Shown: positions 6,184 to 13,899, numbered from the stretch's first letter. The stretch is 20,671 nt of DNA from an uncultured Campylobacter sp. (GCA_900772495.1 CAAHEJ010000060.1:1-20671); one strand, 5' to 3'. Notes: a model not told the origin generated them from the letters alone. Translations and numbers: made by a program.

Positions 6184-7851
6184 TCACCCAAATATCATCA
6201 ACTTTGCCTTGCATTCAGCGCAGCAGTAAAGCGTTTTGAGCCTTTTTTCATCGCCCGCGAATTTGCTTTTCATTAGGCTTGCCACCCTTTCAACTGCCTT
6301 TTTTGTGGCAAATTCCTTGCCGCACTCCACGCAGGCAAACAACTCATCACTAGCAAGCGTGCGAAAGCTAAAATAAGCGGCATTTAGCTCAATCCCGCTT
6401 CGTTCAAGCGCGATAGTATCAGGCTCAGCGCAACTTTTAACACAATAAGCGCAAGTCGTGCAAAGGCTGGGGTTAAATTTAAGCGAGTTATCCTTGCTGT
6501 CAGCCACGAGCGCACCGACATTACACGCGCCCACGCAAGCCAAACACAGCGTGCAGCGGGATTCATCGACTTTGATTTGCCCGTAACGCACCCATTCGCC
6601 GCTTTTCACCACGCCCAAATCGCCATCACCCACGATATGAGCGAGCCTTTTAGCAAAATGCTCCCTTTTAAGCATAGGACTTTGGGGTAAATCAAAGCGC
6701 AAATCATCGATAAATTCACATTTTTCAAGAGCAGTTTGTAAATTTTTTGTCTCATTTACCACAAAAATCGCCTTTTTGCTGAATTTTTTCTCAAAAATGT
6801 CGTTTAAAAGGGCTATGGCGTCATCATTGCCCTTTGAAAGCCTTGTCGCACAGAGAGTTATATTTGCTCCGCTTGCTTGCAGCAGTGCTAAAAGCGTGGT
6901 TTCGTTAAGTTGAGCGGTATTTAAAACTAAGGGCAAAACATTTTTATCAAGGCTTATTTCAAGGCTTTCAAGGGCAAATTTTTCATCGACAAGCAGGATT
7001 TTTTTGCCCTTGTAAAAGTCCAGCAAAGCCCAAAAACTCGCACTCGGCAAGGGCGTAAATTCAAGGCTGCCACTAGGACACACGCTCACGCAGTCCCCAC
7101 AACCCACGCAATCAACCTGCGAAAACACCAGCTCGCGCTTGCTCTCATCTTTGAGTATCGCCACGCTAGGGCAAAGCTCAGCGCACTTGCCACAGCACTC
7201 TTCGCGCCTTTTATCATACTGACAAATGCTGCTGTCGTAATTTATAAAATTTTTATAGCGATAAATGGGGCTTTTGGTTTGTAAAAATTCAAGCAAAGCC
7301 CGCTCATCGCTGAATTCTCGCAAGTCATAACACCCGCTTTGCTTGTTAAAACTTGCCTTTGGCTCATCATAAAAGAAAAAATCACACGCTATATCAAGCT
7401 CTGCGCCCTTGTCCTGCGTGATAACGCCGAGTTCTCCAACGCTGCCATACACGCCCAAAACTTCGCTCACTTGCAAAGCCTTAAAGCCGTTTTGCCCCAA
7501 AAATTCGCACAATGCGCCCTTATCTTGTGCGCTTGCGATGATGACATTTGCGCCCACTTGCTTGTCATACTCCAAGTCAAGCCCTAAATCATAAAGGCTT
7601 GCGCGCACTTCGTAAAGCAAAAGCGTGTTTTTGGCTTTATCCAAGCACTCATCTTGTGAATTTTTAAGATAAAAGTTGATTTCAGGGGCGTAAATTTGAG
7701 CGTTTGGGCTTTTTTCGTTGCTGATGAGTGCGAATTTTTCGCCTTGCTTTGAATTTTCACTTGATTTTTCAAACTCATCACGCTCGTAAAGGCTGATACT
7801 ATCTGGCAAAGGCACTAAAAAGTCATTTTTGATAAAGACAAAATCTTTCAT
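6184..7851 (-). CDS. Large multi-[4Fe-4S] ferredoxin-type protein
   Basis: A 555-residue, apparently cytoplasmic iron-sulfur protein with no signal peptide. Cysteine groups in order: Cys210 plus C-x2-C-x3-C-P (220, 223, 227); C-x2-C-x2-C-x3-C-P (248, 251, 254, 258); C-x2-C-x2-C-x3-C (433, 436, 439, 443); C-x2-C-x2-C-x3-C (464, 467, 470, 474). This gives four probable [4Fe-4S] clusters in two pairs separated by a 175-residue cluster-free domain. A C-terminal C-x2-C (507, 510) and C-C-x2-C (543, 544, 547) resemble a zinc or rubredoxin-like knuckle. The start is set at the ATG at 7851 because GGAG lies seven bases upstream, although the frame is open for 18 more codons. The nearest known relative is, from memory, C. 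jejuni Cj1377c, annotated as a ferredoxin near formate dehydrogenase and selenium genes. The partner and reaction are not visible here. Confidence 0.8.
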   Translation of the reverse strand: MKDFVFIKNDFLVPLPDSISLYERDEFEKSSENSKQGEKFALISNEKSPNAQIYAPEINFYLKNSQDECLDKAKNTLLLYEVRASLYDLGLDLEYDKQVGANVIIASAQDKGALCEFLGQNGFKALQVSEVLGVYGSVGELGVITQDKGAELDIACDFFFYDEPKASFNKQSGCYDLREFSDERALLEFLQTKSPIYRYKNFINYDSSICQYDKRREECCGKCAELCPSVAILKDESKRELVFSQVDCVGCGDCVSVCPSGSLEFTPLPSASFWALLDFYKGKKILLVDEKFALESLEISLDKNVLPLVLNTAQLNETTLLALLQASGANITLCATRLSKGNDDAIALLNDIFEKKFSKKAIFVVNETKNLQTALEKCEFIDDLRFDLPQSPMLKREHFAKRLAHIVGDGDLGVVKSGEWVRYGQIKVDESRCTLCLACVGACNVGALVADSKDNSLKFNPSLCTTCAYCVKSCAEPDTIALERSGIELNAAYFSFRTLASDELFACVECGKEFATKKAVERVASLMKSKFAGDEKRLKTLYCCAECKAKLMIFG

Positions 7852-8011
7852 AAATTTTCTCCAAAAGGCATTTTCGCAAATCCCAGTTAAATATACTCTC
7901 ATCAAGCTTTTCTAGCTCAAAACAAGCGGCAAATAGTCTTTTTTTGGCAAAATTTAAAGGTATTTGCCAAATTTTATTTATTTTTCACTTACCTTTGTCT
8001 TTTGAATTTAA

Positions 8012-8037
8012 TGCTAAATTCTAGCAAAAATTTAGCA
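8012..8037 (-). promoter_or_regulatory. Putative ferredoxin promoter embedded in a 9-bp inverted repeat
   Basis: On the minus strand a TAGAAT -10 box (8023-8018) preceded by TTTTTGC lies in the 266-bp gap upstream of the ferredoxin gene (start 7851), about 165 bases away. It is framed by perfect 9-bp arms, TGCTAAATT (8012-8020) and AATTTAGCA (8029-8037), with an eight-base spacer. The long leader to 7851 contains no other clear gene; an AATAAAAT closer in could be a second -10 box. Nothing else is recognisable in 7852-8117. Confidence 0.4.
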
Positions 8038-8117
8038 CAAAGTGATAAATTTAAAACGCAAACTTATGTTAAAAAGCTAAATTTAAGCCAACGCAATTTT
8101 CATCAAAAAAGCCAAAT

Positions 8118-10316
8118 TCAAAGCCTTACGATTTTAGCGCCAAAGCCGCCTTGATGAGCTGGGGCGTCTGCGAAACTTTTCACGCTTTTGTGTGCTTGTA
8201 AAAACTCTTTTACCACTAATGCAAGCTTGCCCGTGCCTATGCCGTGATAGATGATAAGCTCGTCAAAGCCAGCCAGCAAGGCATTTGAGATAAAGCTATC
8301 AAGCTCGCTCAAAGCCTCATCGGCACGAAGTCCGTGCAAATCAAGGCTCACGCTCGCATTTTGCGCCCTTGCTAAATTCACAACGCTTGCCTTGTTTGCG
8401 CTGTTTAAAGCACCTGCCACGCTTTTTTTGAGTAAATTTAAAGCCACGCGCAGTTTTAGCCCCTCGCACTCCAAAGTAGCCTCGTTTTTGTTTATGCTTA
8501 TAATCTGCCCTTTCAGGCTGTTGTATTTGACAAAATCCCCTATTTTAAGGCTCTCATCGGCTGAAAATTCAGGCATTTGTATGCTTTTTTTCAGCTCATT
8601 TGCCTTGTTTATGCCCCTTTGCTTGTCCTTTGTGTCCTCAAATTTTAGGCTATTTTTTGCCTGCTCTATGGCTTGATAATACTCATTTTCAAGCCTTGCG
8701 ATGAGCTTTTTAAACTCTTCATCATTTTGTTCTTTTTGCGCTTTAAGAGACTCTAAAATGCTTTGAGCCTTTTGTTCTTTTTGCGCCGTAGTTTTGAGCT
8801 TTTGGCGCAGTTCTAACTCTAAATTTATGTTTTTGCCGACAAGCTCTTCTAAATTTTCTTTATTTTCTCCATAAATTTGCCTTGCCTTTGCCACTAAATT
8901 CGCGCTTATGCCGTAACGCAAAGCCGTTTCAAAGGCATAGGATTTACCCAAAGTGCCTTTTAAAAACTCATACCTTGGGCGCGCCGCACTCTCATCATAA
9001 AGAGCGGCTAAAAGCTCCACTTGCTCGTTTTTTGCAAGCAGCATTGCAAGGCGTTTGTGATGCGTGGTGATGATGATTTTAAGCCCCTTTGAAATGAGCG
9101 TTTCTATCAACACGCTATAAAGGCTTGCTGCTTCTTCAAAGTCCGTGCCAAGCTCGATTTCATCAACACCCAAAAGCATATCTTTCGCGCTCATCAGCCT
9201 TGAAAAAGCAAGCATTCGCCCAGCAAAAGTGGAAATGTCGTTTTTGACATTTTGCGGGTCTTCAATGATGGCGTTTATGTCCTTAAATGAGCCGATTTTG
9301 CTTGAATTTGTATCAATTTTCATCGGCAGCAAGTGCTTTGCTAAAAAAGCAGCACTTAAAATGCCCTTTAAAAGCATAGATTTACCGCCCGCATTTACGC
9401 CTGTTACGAGCAAAACTTGCTTTGTAAAATCAACGCTCACGCTTTTAGCGTTTTTTAGGGCAGGATGCGCAAAATTTTTTAGCACAATGTCCTTACTGTT
9501 ATCACAAAGGACAAATTCATAGTCCTTTTGGCGCGAAAAAAGCACGCGCGCGCTGTAACTGTCAAAGGTGTCAAAAGCCTTGTCGATGAATTTCAAAAAG
9601 GCAAGTTCTTTGTGAAAAATTTGCGAAATTTTTTTAGCGTATTCATAATAAATTTTTTCCTTTTCGCTTGCTATTTTTTCGCACTCACTTTGCAAATGCT
9701 CCACACTTTGCGGCACGACATAAAAGCCCCCGCCAGCACTTCTAGCGATGATTTTGCTCTTTAAGCTGTGTCCGCCACGCACCAGCAAGCATTCTAATCC
9801 ATTTACAAAATGAATTTGCGTGTCGATGAGAAAGGCTTGCAAACCCTTGCTCGTGGTGAGTTTTTTAAACTCAGCCCTTATTTGTTCATTTTTAATCTTT
9901 CGCGCCTCATTTAAACTCATAAGCCGCTCATCAAGGCTGTCTTTAAGCTCGCCCTTGCTCGTAAAATACGCACAAAGCTCAAAAAGAGCTTGCGGAATAA
10001 GGATTTTGTCAAGCCACGCTTGGAGCGAAGTGCCAAATTTCAGCCCTTTAAGATAGCTAAAATAACGCAAAATTTTGATAAATTCAAAGCTTTCATTTAA
10101 ATGTAAAATGCCTTGTTTGCTAAGGTGCATAAGGCTTTGACTTAAATTTTCACAGCTTGGCGGGGGCGTAAAATCAAGCTCTTGCAGCTCACAAATGCGC
10201 GCAAAATGCAGCTTGCTGTCCCCTTCTAAAAAAAGGGGCTTTTGCCTTGCTAAATGAGCGCAAAACTCATCAACAAAGCCCGTTAAGTCAAGCTTTGCAA
10301 GGATTTCATTTATCAT
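8118..10316 (-). CDS. mutS2: MutS2 family ATPase/Smr endonuclease
   Basis: A 732-residue MutS2 protein. It lacks the N-terminal mismatch-recognition domain of MutS, has core and lever helices (about 1-300), then an ABC-type ATPase. The ATPase shows a Walker A GVNAGGKS (306-313), Walker B LLGVDEIELGTD (381-392) and a TTHH switch (about 417-420). A coiled-coil region (about 480-570) precedes the C-terminal Smr nuclease domain with LDLHG (658-662), HGIGTG (691-696) and GGFGA (about 723-727). In Helicobacter and Campylobacter MutS2 acts in suppression of recombination or DNA repair, and in Bacillus in rescue of collided ribosomes; which applies here is not decidable. The frame also allows a GTG at 10325, but the ATG at 10316 has the better-spaced AAAGAG site. 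The start overlaps the upstream small membrane protein gene by 11 bp. Confidence 0.92.
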   Translation of the reverse strand: MINEILAKLDLTGFVDEFCAHLARQKPLFLEGDSKLHFARICELQELDFTPPPSCENLSQSLMHLSKQGILHLNESFEFIKILRYFSYLKGLKFGTSLQAWLDKILIPQALFELCAYFTSKGELKDSLDERLMSLNEARKIKNEQIRAEFKKLTTSKGLQAFLIDTQIHFVNGLECLLVRGGHSLKSKIIARSAGGGFYVVPQSVEHLQSECEKIASEKEKIYYEYAKKISQIFHKELAFLKFIDKAFDTFDSYSARVLFSRQKDYEFVLCDNSKDIVLKNFAHPALKNAKSVSVDFTKQVLLVTGVNAGGKSMLLKGILSAAFLAKHLLPMKIDTNSSKIGSFKDINAIIEDPQNVKNDISTFAGRMLAFSRLMSAKDMLLGVDEIELGTDFEEAASLYSVLIETLISKGLKIIITTHHKRLAMLLAKNEQVELLAALYDESAARPRYEFLKGTLGKSYAFETALRYGISANLVAKARQIYGENKENLEELVGKNINLELELRQKLKTTAQKEQKAQSILESLKAQKEQNDEEFKKLIARLENEYYQAIEQAKNSLKFEDTKDKQRGINKANELKKSIQMPEFSADESLKIGDFVKYNSLKGQIISINKNEATLECEGLKLRVALNLLKKSVAGALNSANKASVVNLARAQNASVSLDLHGLRADEALSELDSFISNALLAGFDELIIYHGIGTGKLALVVKEFLQAHKSVKSFADAPAHQGGFGAKIVRL

Positions 10317-10650
10317 TAAATTCACACTCTTTTATGCTCAAAATCAGCACTTTTACGCTTTTGTCCTTGCTGATAAAGCTCTTTGTGCCGTAGTCGTAGT
10401 TAAATTTATCTTTGCTAACGCTTGTGTTTTGGCATTTTAAGGGCTTTGCATTTGAAAAGGCAAGCAAAAGCTGCTCGTGTTTTTTGTCCTTTTTTACCCC
10501 GCTTATCTCATAAACGCCGATGAACGCAAAGCCCGCAAAACAAAGGGCGACAAAAAACGGCACAGCCCTTTTGCCAAGCCTTTCTTTAAGCGCATAAGAA
10601 AGCAATGCAAACAGCACGGTGATAAGTGCGTAAATTAAAATTTTAGCCAT
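10306..10650 (-). CDS. Small two-helix membrane protein upstream of mutS2
   Basis: A 114-residue protein with two predicted membrane segments (about 3-21 and 30-50) separated by a short basic loop, followed by a soluble C-terminal domain of about 60 residues with two cysteines. ATG at 10650 has an excellent AAGGAAGG site. Its end overlaps mutS2, so the two are translationally coupled. Position matches, from memory, C. jejuni Cj1053c, a conserved membrane protein of unknown function between murC and mutS2. I recognise no domain. The restriction-modification pair now lies directly upstream (17-bp gap), so its transcription probably depends on the promoter at 12410-12424 or on readthrough from murC. 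Confidence 0.8.
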   Translation of the reverse strand: MAKILIYALITVLFALLSYALKERLGKRAVPFFVALCFAGFAFIGVYEISGVKKDKKHEQLLLAFSNAKPLKCQNTSVSKDKFNYDYGTKSFISKDKSVKVLILSIKECEFNDK

Positions 10651-10667
10651 TAGCCTTCCTTAAATCA

Positions 10668-11186
10668 TCAAGTTTGCGTGCAACCGATAGGTTTTTTGCC
10701 GTGATTTTTGATGAAATCTTTTATAATGATATTTTCAGCCTTTTTGCTAGGCGGATAGCTATCCTCAAAAATTTGCCCAAAAATTTCATAGCGTGGCTTT
10801 GGCGGAAAAAAGCCATACACAAAGACTTCTTTGTTGATTTTGAGCAAACTTTGCAAGACAAAATAATTTGTTGTTGAATTTGTGCCGTTTATGCGATATT
10901 CAGTTTTTCCGCAGTTATAGCTTTGCACTCGTTCTTTTATGTTGCTTATGGACTGACCGATTTTAAAGATTTTGCCCTCAATCACAAAAACATACACAAA
11001 GCCTTTTTCTTGGCATTTTGTTTCATCTAAAATTTGTATTTCTAACTTTTCTTTGTCTAAATTTGGCAAGAGTTTGCAAATCAAACTAAAATGTTCTTTA
11101 TACTCAAAACTCTCATAATCGCACTCATTTGCAAGCTCGGCTATGTTTTTTAATGGGACTATGTTTTTATTTTTTTGCTTTGCCAT
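10668..11186 (-). CDS. GIY-YIG type II restriction endonuclease, Hpy188I-like
   Basis: A 172-residue protein with a GIY-YIG nuclease core: the first motif as FVYVFV (63-68) with Tyr65, the second as FKIG (74-77) with Lys75, then a helix with Arg86 and Tyr90, and Glu151 in a later helix as the expected metal ligand. My recollection of R.Hpy188I is a 170-residue GIY-YIG enzyme with key residues Tyr63, Arg84 and Glu149. All three correspond here at a constant offset of +2, as does the overall length. If orthologous, it would cleave TCNGA, which is inference. The start at 11186 has an AAGG site and overlaps the methyltransferase stop by 20 bp, a typical coupled M-then-R arrangement. GC by hand count is 34% (162/480 in 10681-11160), well below neighbouring core genes. 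No frameshift is seen, so it is likely intact. Confidence 0.82.
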   Translation of the reverse strand: MAKQKNKNIVPLKNIAELANECDYESFEYKEHFSLICKLLPNLDKEKLEIQILDETKCQEKGFVYVFVIEGKIFKIGQSISNIKERVQSYNCGKTEYRINGTNSTTNYFVLQSLLKINKEVFVYGFFPPKPRYEIFGQIFEDSYPPSKKAENIIIKDFIKNHGKKPIGCTQT

Positions 11187-12387
11187 AATACGCCTTGTTG
11201 AATTTTTCTATTATTTTTTCTTCATCTTTTGTAAGCGAAAATGTGCCAAATTTGGGTAAATTTTGCAAAACTCGCACATTGTTAAAATTGCCATATCGTG
11301 TTATGTTGTTGAGAAATTTATAAATGGGTTGTTCTAACTCGCTTTGAATTTGCTTTGCTTCTTGTAAATCCTTACACCTTATAAACGCTATGGACTGCGT
11401 CATACCGCATTCATCGATGAAGGTGCTGTATTGATTTGTAAGAGAGATGAAAACCTTATAGCCCTTTTGATAAATATGTGGCTTTGTGCTATAAACAACT
11501 TGGCTTGGCGTGTGAATGAGCTTGTAAATGTGTGTTTTGTCCTTTTCGTTGCTGATGAGCTTGCTTTTGGTGTAGCGGTGCAAATTTGAGCTAGTTTGCA
11601 CGGGATATTTTGGCAAGGTTGAATTTAGCGTTTTATCAACAATGCTTTGTGTGATTTGAGAATGATAAAGCGGGATAAAGCGTTGATTTGGGCTGATTTT
11701 CACAAACTGCGTATCGTTTAAAACATAGTGATTTCGCACTTCAAAGGGCTTTTCGTTTGGCACTTTTTCAAGCAAAAACCAAGTAAAAGACGAACCAACT
11801 TGTGGAAAATACTTTTTCGCTCCGCCTATGTCTAAAATTTTAAACTGATATTTGCTTAAAAGTGTGGGCAAATCGTTTCTGTCCGCAAAACTCATCCAAT
11901 TATTTGGCACGATAAAAAGCAAATATCCGCCATTTTTTAGAATTTTCAAGGATTTTTCGATAAAAGCACGAGAAAGGTTGTGATTTTTGGATACTCTTTT
12001 GCCGTCATTAAATTTAGCATAAGGCGGATTTGAGACGATTAAATCATACTTTGGGGTTTCATCAAATTCTAAAAAATCCATTATCGTTAGGTTGATATTT
12101 TCGCCAAAATACGCCTTTAAATTTGCTATTCTTTTTTCGTTGATTTCGTTAAAATAGAGATTTTTGAGTGGGGTTTTAAGTGCGGCGTAGGCGTGAAAAT
12201 TGCCATTGCCGCAGCAAGAATCAAGCACTTTGAGATTTTTTCTTTGCCAAAACTCAGCTGGTAGGCTGTCAAGCATTTCTTTCACGCAGTCCATAGGCGT
12301 GCAAATATCGTTAGAATTTACAAAGTGTTCGTGGTTTAAATTTAAAGTATCAAAGCGTTTTTTGATAGAATTAAACTCTTGCAACAA
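11167..12387 (-). CDS. N6-adenine DNA methyltransferase of the restriction-modification pair
   Basis: A roughly 406-residue methyltransferase that would protect host DNA from the adjacent GIY-YIG enzyme. Motif X-like TPMDCVKEMLD (about 30-40) precedes motif I, VLDSCCGNGNFH (about 54-65), which binds S-adenosylmethionine. Motif IV is SNPPYAKF with NPPY at 120-123, diagnostic of N6-adenine transfer. The remaining 280 residues include a probable target-recognition domain. The order X-I-IV-TRD is the gamma layout. No ATG is suitable: AAAGGAG lies six bases before tandem TTG codons at 12387 and 12384, and an earlier TTG at 12420 precedes the -10 box and is excluded. Hand-counted GC is about 36% in four sampled lines. 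The gene is inserted between murC and the small membrane protein gene and has its own promoter. Confidence 0.88.
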   Translation of the reverse strand: MLQEFNSIKKRFDTLNLNHEHFVNSNDICTPMDCVKEMLDSLPAEFWQRKNLKVLDSCCGNGNFHAYAALKTPLKNLYFNEINEKRIANLKAYFGENINLTIMDFLEFDETPKYDLIVSNPPYAKFNDGKRVSKNHNLSRAFIEKSLKILKNGGYLLFIVPNNWMSFADRNDLPTLLSKYQFKILDIGGAKKYFPQVGSSFTWFLLEKVPNEKPFEVRNHYVLNDTQFVKISPNQRFIPLYHSQITQSIVDKTLNSTLPKYPVQTSSNLHRYTKSKLISNEKDKTHIYKLIHTPSQVVYSTKPHIYQKGYKVFISLTNQYSTFIDECGMTQSIAFIRCKDLQEAKQIQSELEQPIYKFLNNITRYGNFNNVRVLQNLPKFGTFSLTKDEEKIIEKFNKAYYGKAKK

Positions 12388-12409
12388 AACAAACTCCTTT
12401 ATTGCGTAA

Positions 12410-12424
12410 ATTATAACCAAAAAA
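12410..12424 (-). promoter_or_regulatory. Sigma-70-type promoter of the restriction-modification pair
   Basis: On the minus strand a six-base T-run followed by GGT and a TATAAT (12415-12410) matches the Campylobacter pattern closely. It lies in the 63-bp gap between the murC stop and the methyltransferase TTG, leaving a leader of about 15-20 bases. It gives the module independent expression and probably also drives the downstream small membrane protein and mutS2. Confidence 0.65.
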
Positions 12425-12450
12425 GTTTAATGCGCTTCTGATTTGTGTGC

Positions 12451-13743
12451 TCATTTTTCGCCCCTTAACTTCACGCTTATGTCCCCTGCGCCAAAGCCTA
12501 TGATAAGCCCATCTTCATAAACCCTGCCCTCATCATCAACCAAAACTTCGCCTATGCGTTTAATGTCCTTAACAAAAGTAGCCTTTGAAAAATGCGCCTT
12601 TAAATCCACACTCACGGGCTTTTCGCCAGCCGCATAAACGGGCAAAATCACAAGCTCGCTCACCCTTGCAAAGGCGTCCTTAAACTGCTCTAAATTCGCC
12701 ACTAAACGCGTGTAGCGGTGCGGCTCGAAAATGGCTGTGATTTTTGAGTATCCTGCAAGCCTTGCATACTCGCTTGCTGCCTTTAAAGTAGCGCTTATCT
12801 CAGTCGGGTGATGCCCGTAATCATCGATGATGGCGTGCTTTTCATCAGCCACTAAAATGTCAAAACGCTTTTTAATGCCCTTGTAATTTTCAAGTCGCAC
12901 GCGCACCTCATCAACGCTTTTAAATTCCAAAGCCGCCAAAATCGCCAAAGCCGCATCAACAGCCAAATGATAGCCCATTCCACAAAGGCTAAATTCGCCA
13001 TAATCTTTAAGCGTAAAGCTCGTTTGTGGCTTGTAGTCCTTAACGCTCACGGCGTAATTTTTTATGTCCTTGCTTGGATAAAGCTTTATCGCGCTTAAAT
13101 TTAAGGTCTTTAAAAACTCGTCCTCGCCGTTTATTATGCGGATTTTTGCTGAGTTTAAAAACTGCTCATAAGCCTTATGCAGCTTTTTTAAATCGTTTTT
13201 ATAATGCTCTAAATGCTCAGCTTCTGCGTTTGTAACTATGGCGACATAGGGATTTGCGTTTAAAAAAGAGCTGTCTGACTCATCGGCTTCAAAGATGAGT
13301 TTGTCGCTTTCTTTGTAAATCATATTTGAGCCAAATTCCTTTAAAATCGCCCCGATGATGACACTTGCATCGTTCATAAGGCTTGCTAAAATGCTTGAAG
13401 TGGTGCTTTTGCCGTGTGCGCCAGCGACTGCAAAGACTTGTTTGTCGCGCAAGATGAGCGGCAAGGCTTCTTTGCGCGAAAGTGTTTTAATGCCAAGTGC
13501 TTTTGCCTTTTTAAATTCAGCATTTTGCGCCTTTATCGCGGCTGAGTAAATCACTAAATCCTTGCCGATGACATTTTTTTCGCCGTGTGGAATGCTAATG
13601 GCAACGCCCTCTTTTTCAAGCTCAGCAGTGATTTTACTCGCCTTTAAATCACTCCCGCTTATCTCATAGCCCTTTTCTTTTAAAAAGCGAGCAAGGGCTG
13701 AAATGCCTATGCCACCGATTCCTATGAAATGAATTTTTTTCAA
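12451..13743 (-). CDS. murC: UDP-N-acetylmuramate--L-alanine ligase
   Basis: A 430-residue cytoplasmic ligase that adds L-alanine to UDP-MurNAc with ATP hydrolysis, the first amino-acid step of peptidoglycan precursor synthesis. Visible motifs: the N-terminal UDP-binding glycine loop GIGGIGISALA (8-18), the ATP loop AGAHGKSTT (107-115), DESDSSF (154-160), VTNAEAEHLEHY (170-181), IDDYGHHPTE (306-315) and FEPHRYTR (339-346), all diagnostic for MurC. The start codon is TTG at 13743, with AAAGGAT six bases upstream, and the protein begins exactly at the glycine-rich N-terminus expected. The nitrilase-like gene lies 156 bp upstream. Downstream order is interrupted by the restriction-modification pair. 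From memory C. jejuni has a sulfatase-family gene (Cj1055c) between murC and the nitrilase-like gene; it is absent here. Confidence 0.95.
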   Translation of the reverse strand: MKKIHFIGIGGIGISALARFLKEKGYEISGSDLKASKITAELEKEGVAISIPHGEKNVIGKDLVIYSAAIKAQNAEFKKAKALGIKTLSRKEALPLILRDKQVFAVAGAHGKSTTSSILASLMNDASVIIGAILKEFGSNMIYKESDKLIFEADESDSSFLNANPYVAIVTNAEAEHLEHYKNDLKKLHKAYEQFLNSAKIRIINGEDEFLKTLNLSAIKLYPSKDIKNYAVSVKDYKPQTSFTLKDYGEFSLCGMGYHLAVDAALAILAALEFKSVDEVRVRLENYKGIKKRFDILVADEKHAIIDDYGHHPTEISATLKAASEYARLAGYSKITAIFEPHRYTRLVANLEQFKDAFARVSELVILPVYAAGEKPVSVDLKAHFSKATFVKDIKRIGEVLVDDEGRVYEDGLIIGFGAGDISVKLRGEK

Positions 13744-13775
13744 GTTTTATCCTTTTTTTAAAATTAAATTTCAAA

Positions 13776-13790
13776 TTTATGGCGAAAAAT
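13776..13790 (-). promoter_or_regulatory. Possible murC promoter
   Basis: The minus strand reads TTTTTCGC followed by CATAAA (13781-13776), the same layout as the rdgB promoter, where TTTTTCGC precedes TATAAT. The -10 box is weaker. A TTTAAT at 13768-13763 is an alternative but leaves an implausibly short leader. Position about 33 bases before the TTG start is appropriate. Confidence 0.35.
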
Positions 13791-13830
13791 TTGCCAAATT
13801 TAACGCTTAATTTAAAGCACAGGATTTTCT

Positions 13831-13885
13831 GCAAAAAGTGCTTTTTTGCGAAAAGCTGGCTCAATTTCAAGCTCACAAAATGAGC
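13831..13885. repeat. Two inverted repeats between the nitrilase-like gene and murC
   Basis: GCAAAAA (13831-13837) pairs with TTTTTGC (13843-13849) around GTGCT. GCTCA (13871-13875) pairs with TGAGC (13881-13885) around CAAAA. The second lies 15 bases past the stop of the minus-strand nitrilase-like gene, and on that strand its T-run precedes rather than follows the stem, so it is a poor intrinsic terminator. Both may be transcript-end structures or remnants left by loss of an intervening gene. Confidence 0.35.
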
Positions 13886-13899
13886 AAAAAAATTAAACG

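Noticed and set aside
8251..8676. Plus-strand open frame of 141 codons
   Set aside because: It lies entirely antisense to the Smr end of mutS2, its composition mirrors that gene, and it has no ribosome site or domain. Several other long plus-strand frames (for example 9145-9522, 18008-18373) fail for the same reason.
10668..11186. GIY-YIG protein as a homing endonuclease
   Set aside because: There is no intron or split gene around it, it overlaps its own methyltransferase, and length and residues fit a restriction enzyme.
12388..12420. TTG at 12420 as the methyltransferase start
   Set aside because: It lies upstream of the TATAAT box and so would not be in the transcript from that promoter; tandem TTG codons at 12387 and 12384 follow a perfect AAAGGAG.
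13831..13849. 7-bp stem as an intrinsic terminator
   Set aside because: The stem is almost all A/T pairs and is not followed by a T-run on the transcribed strand.
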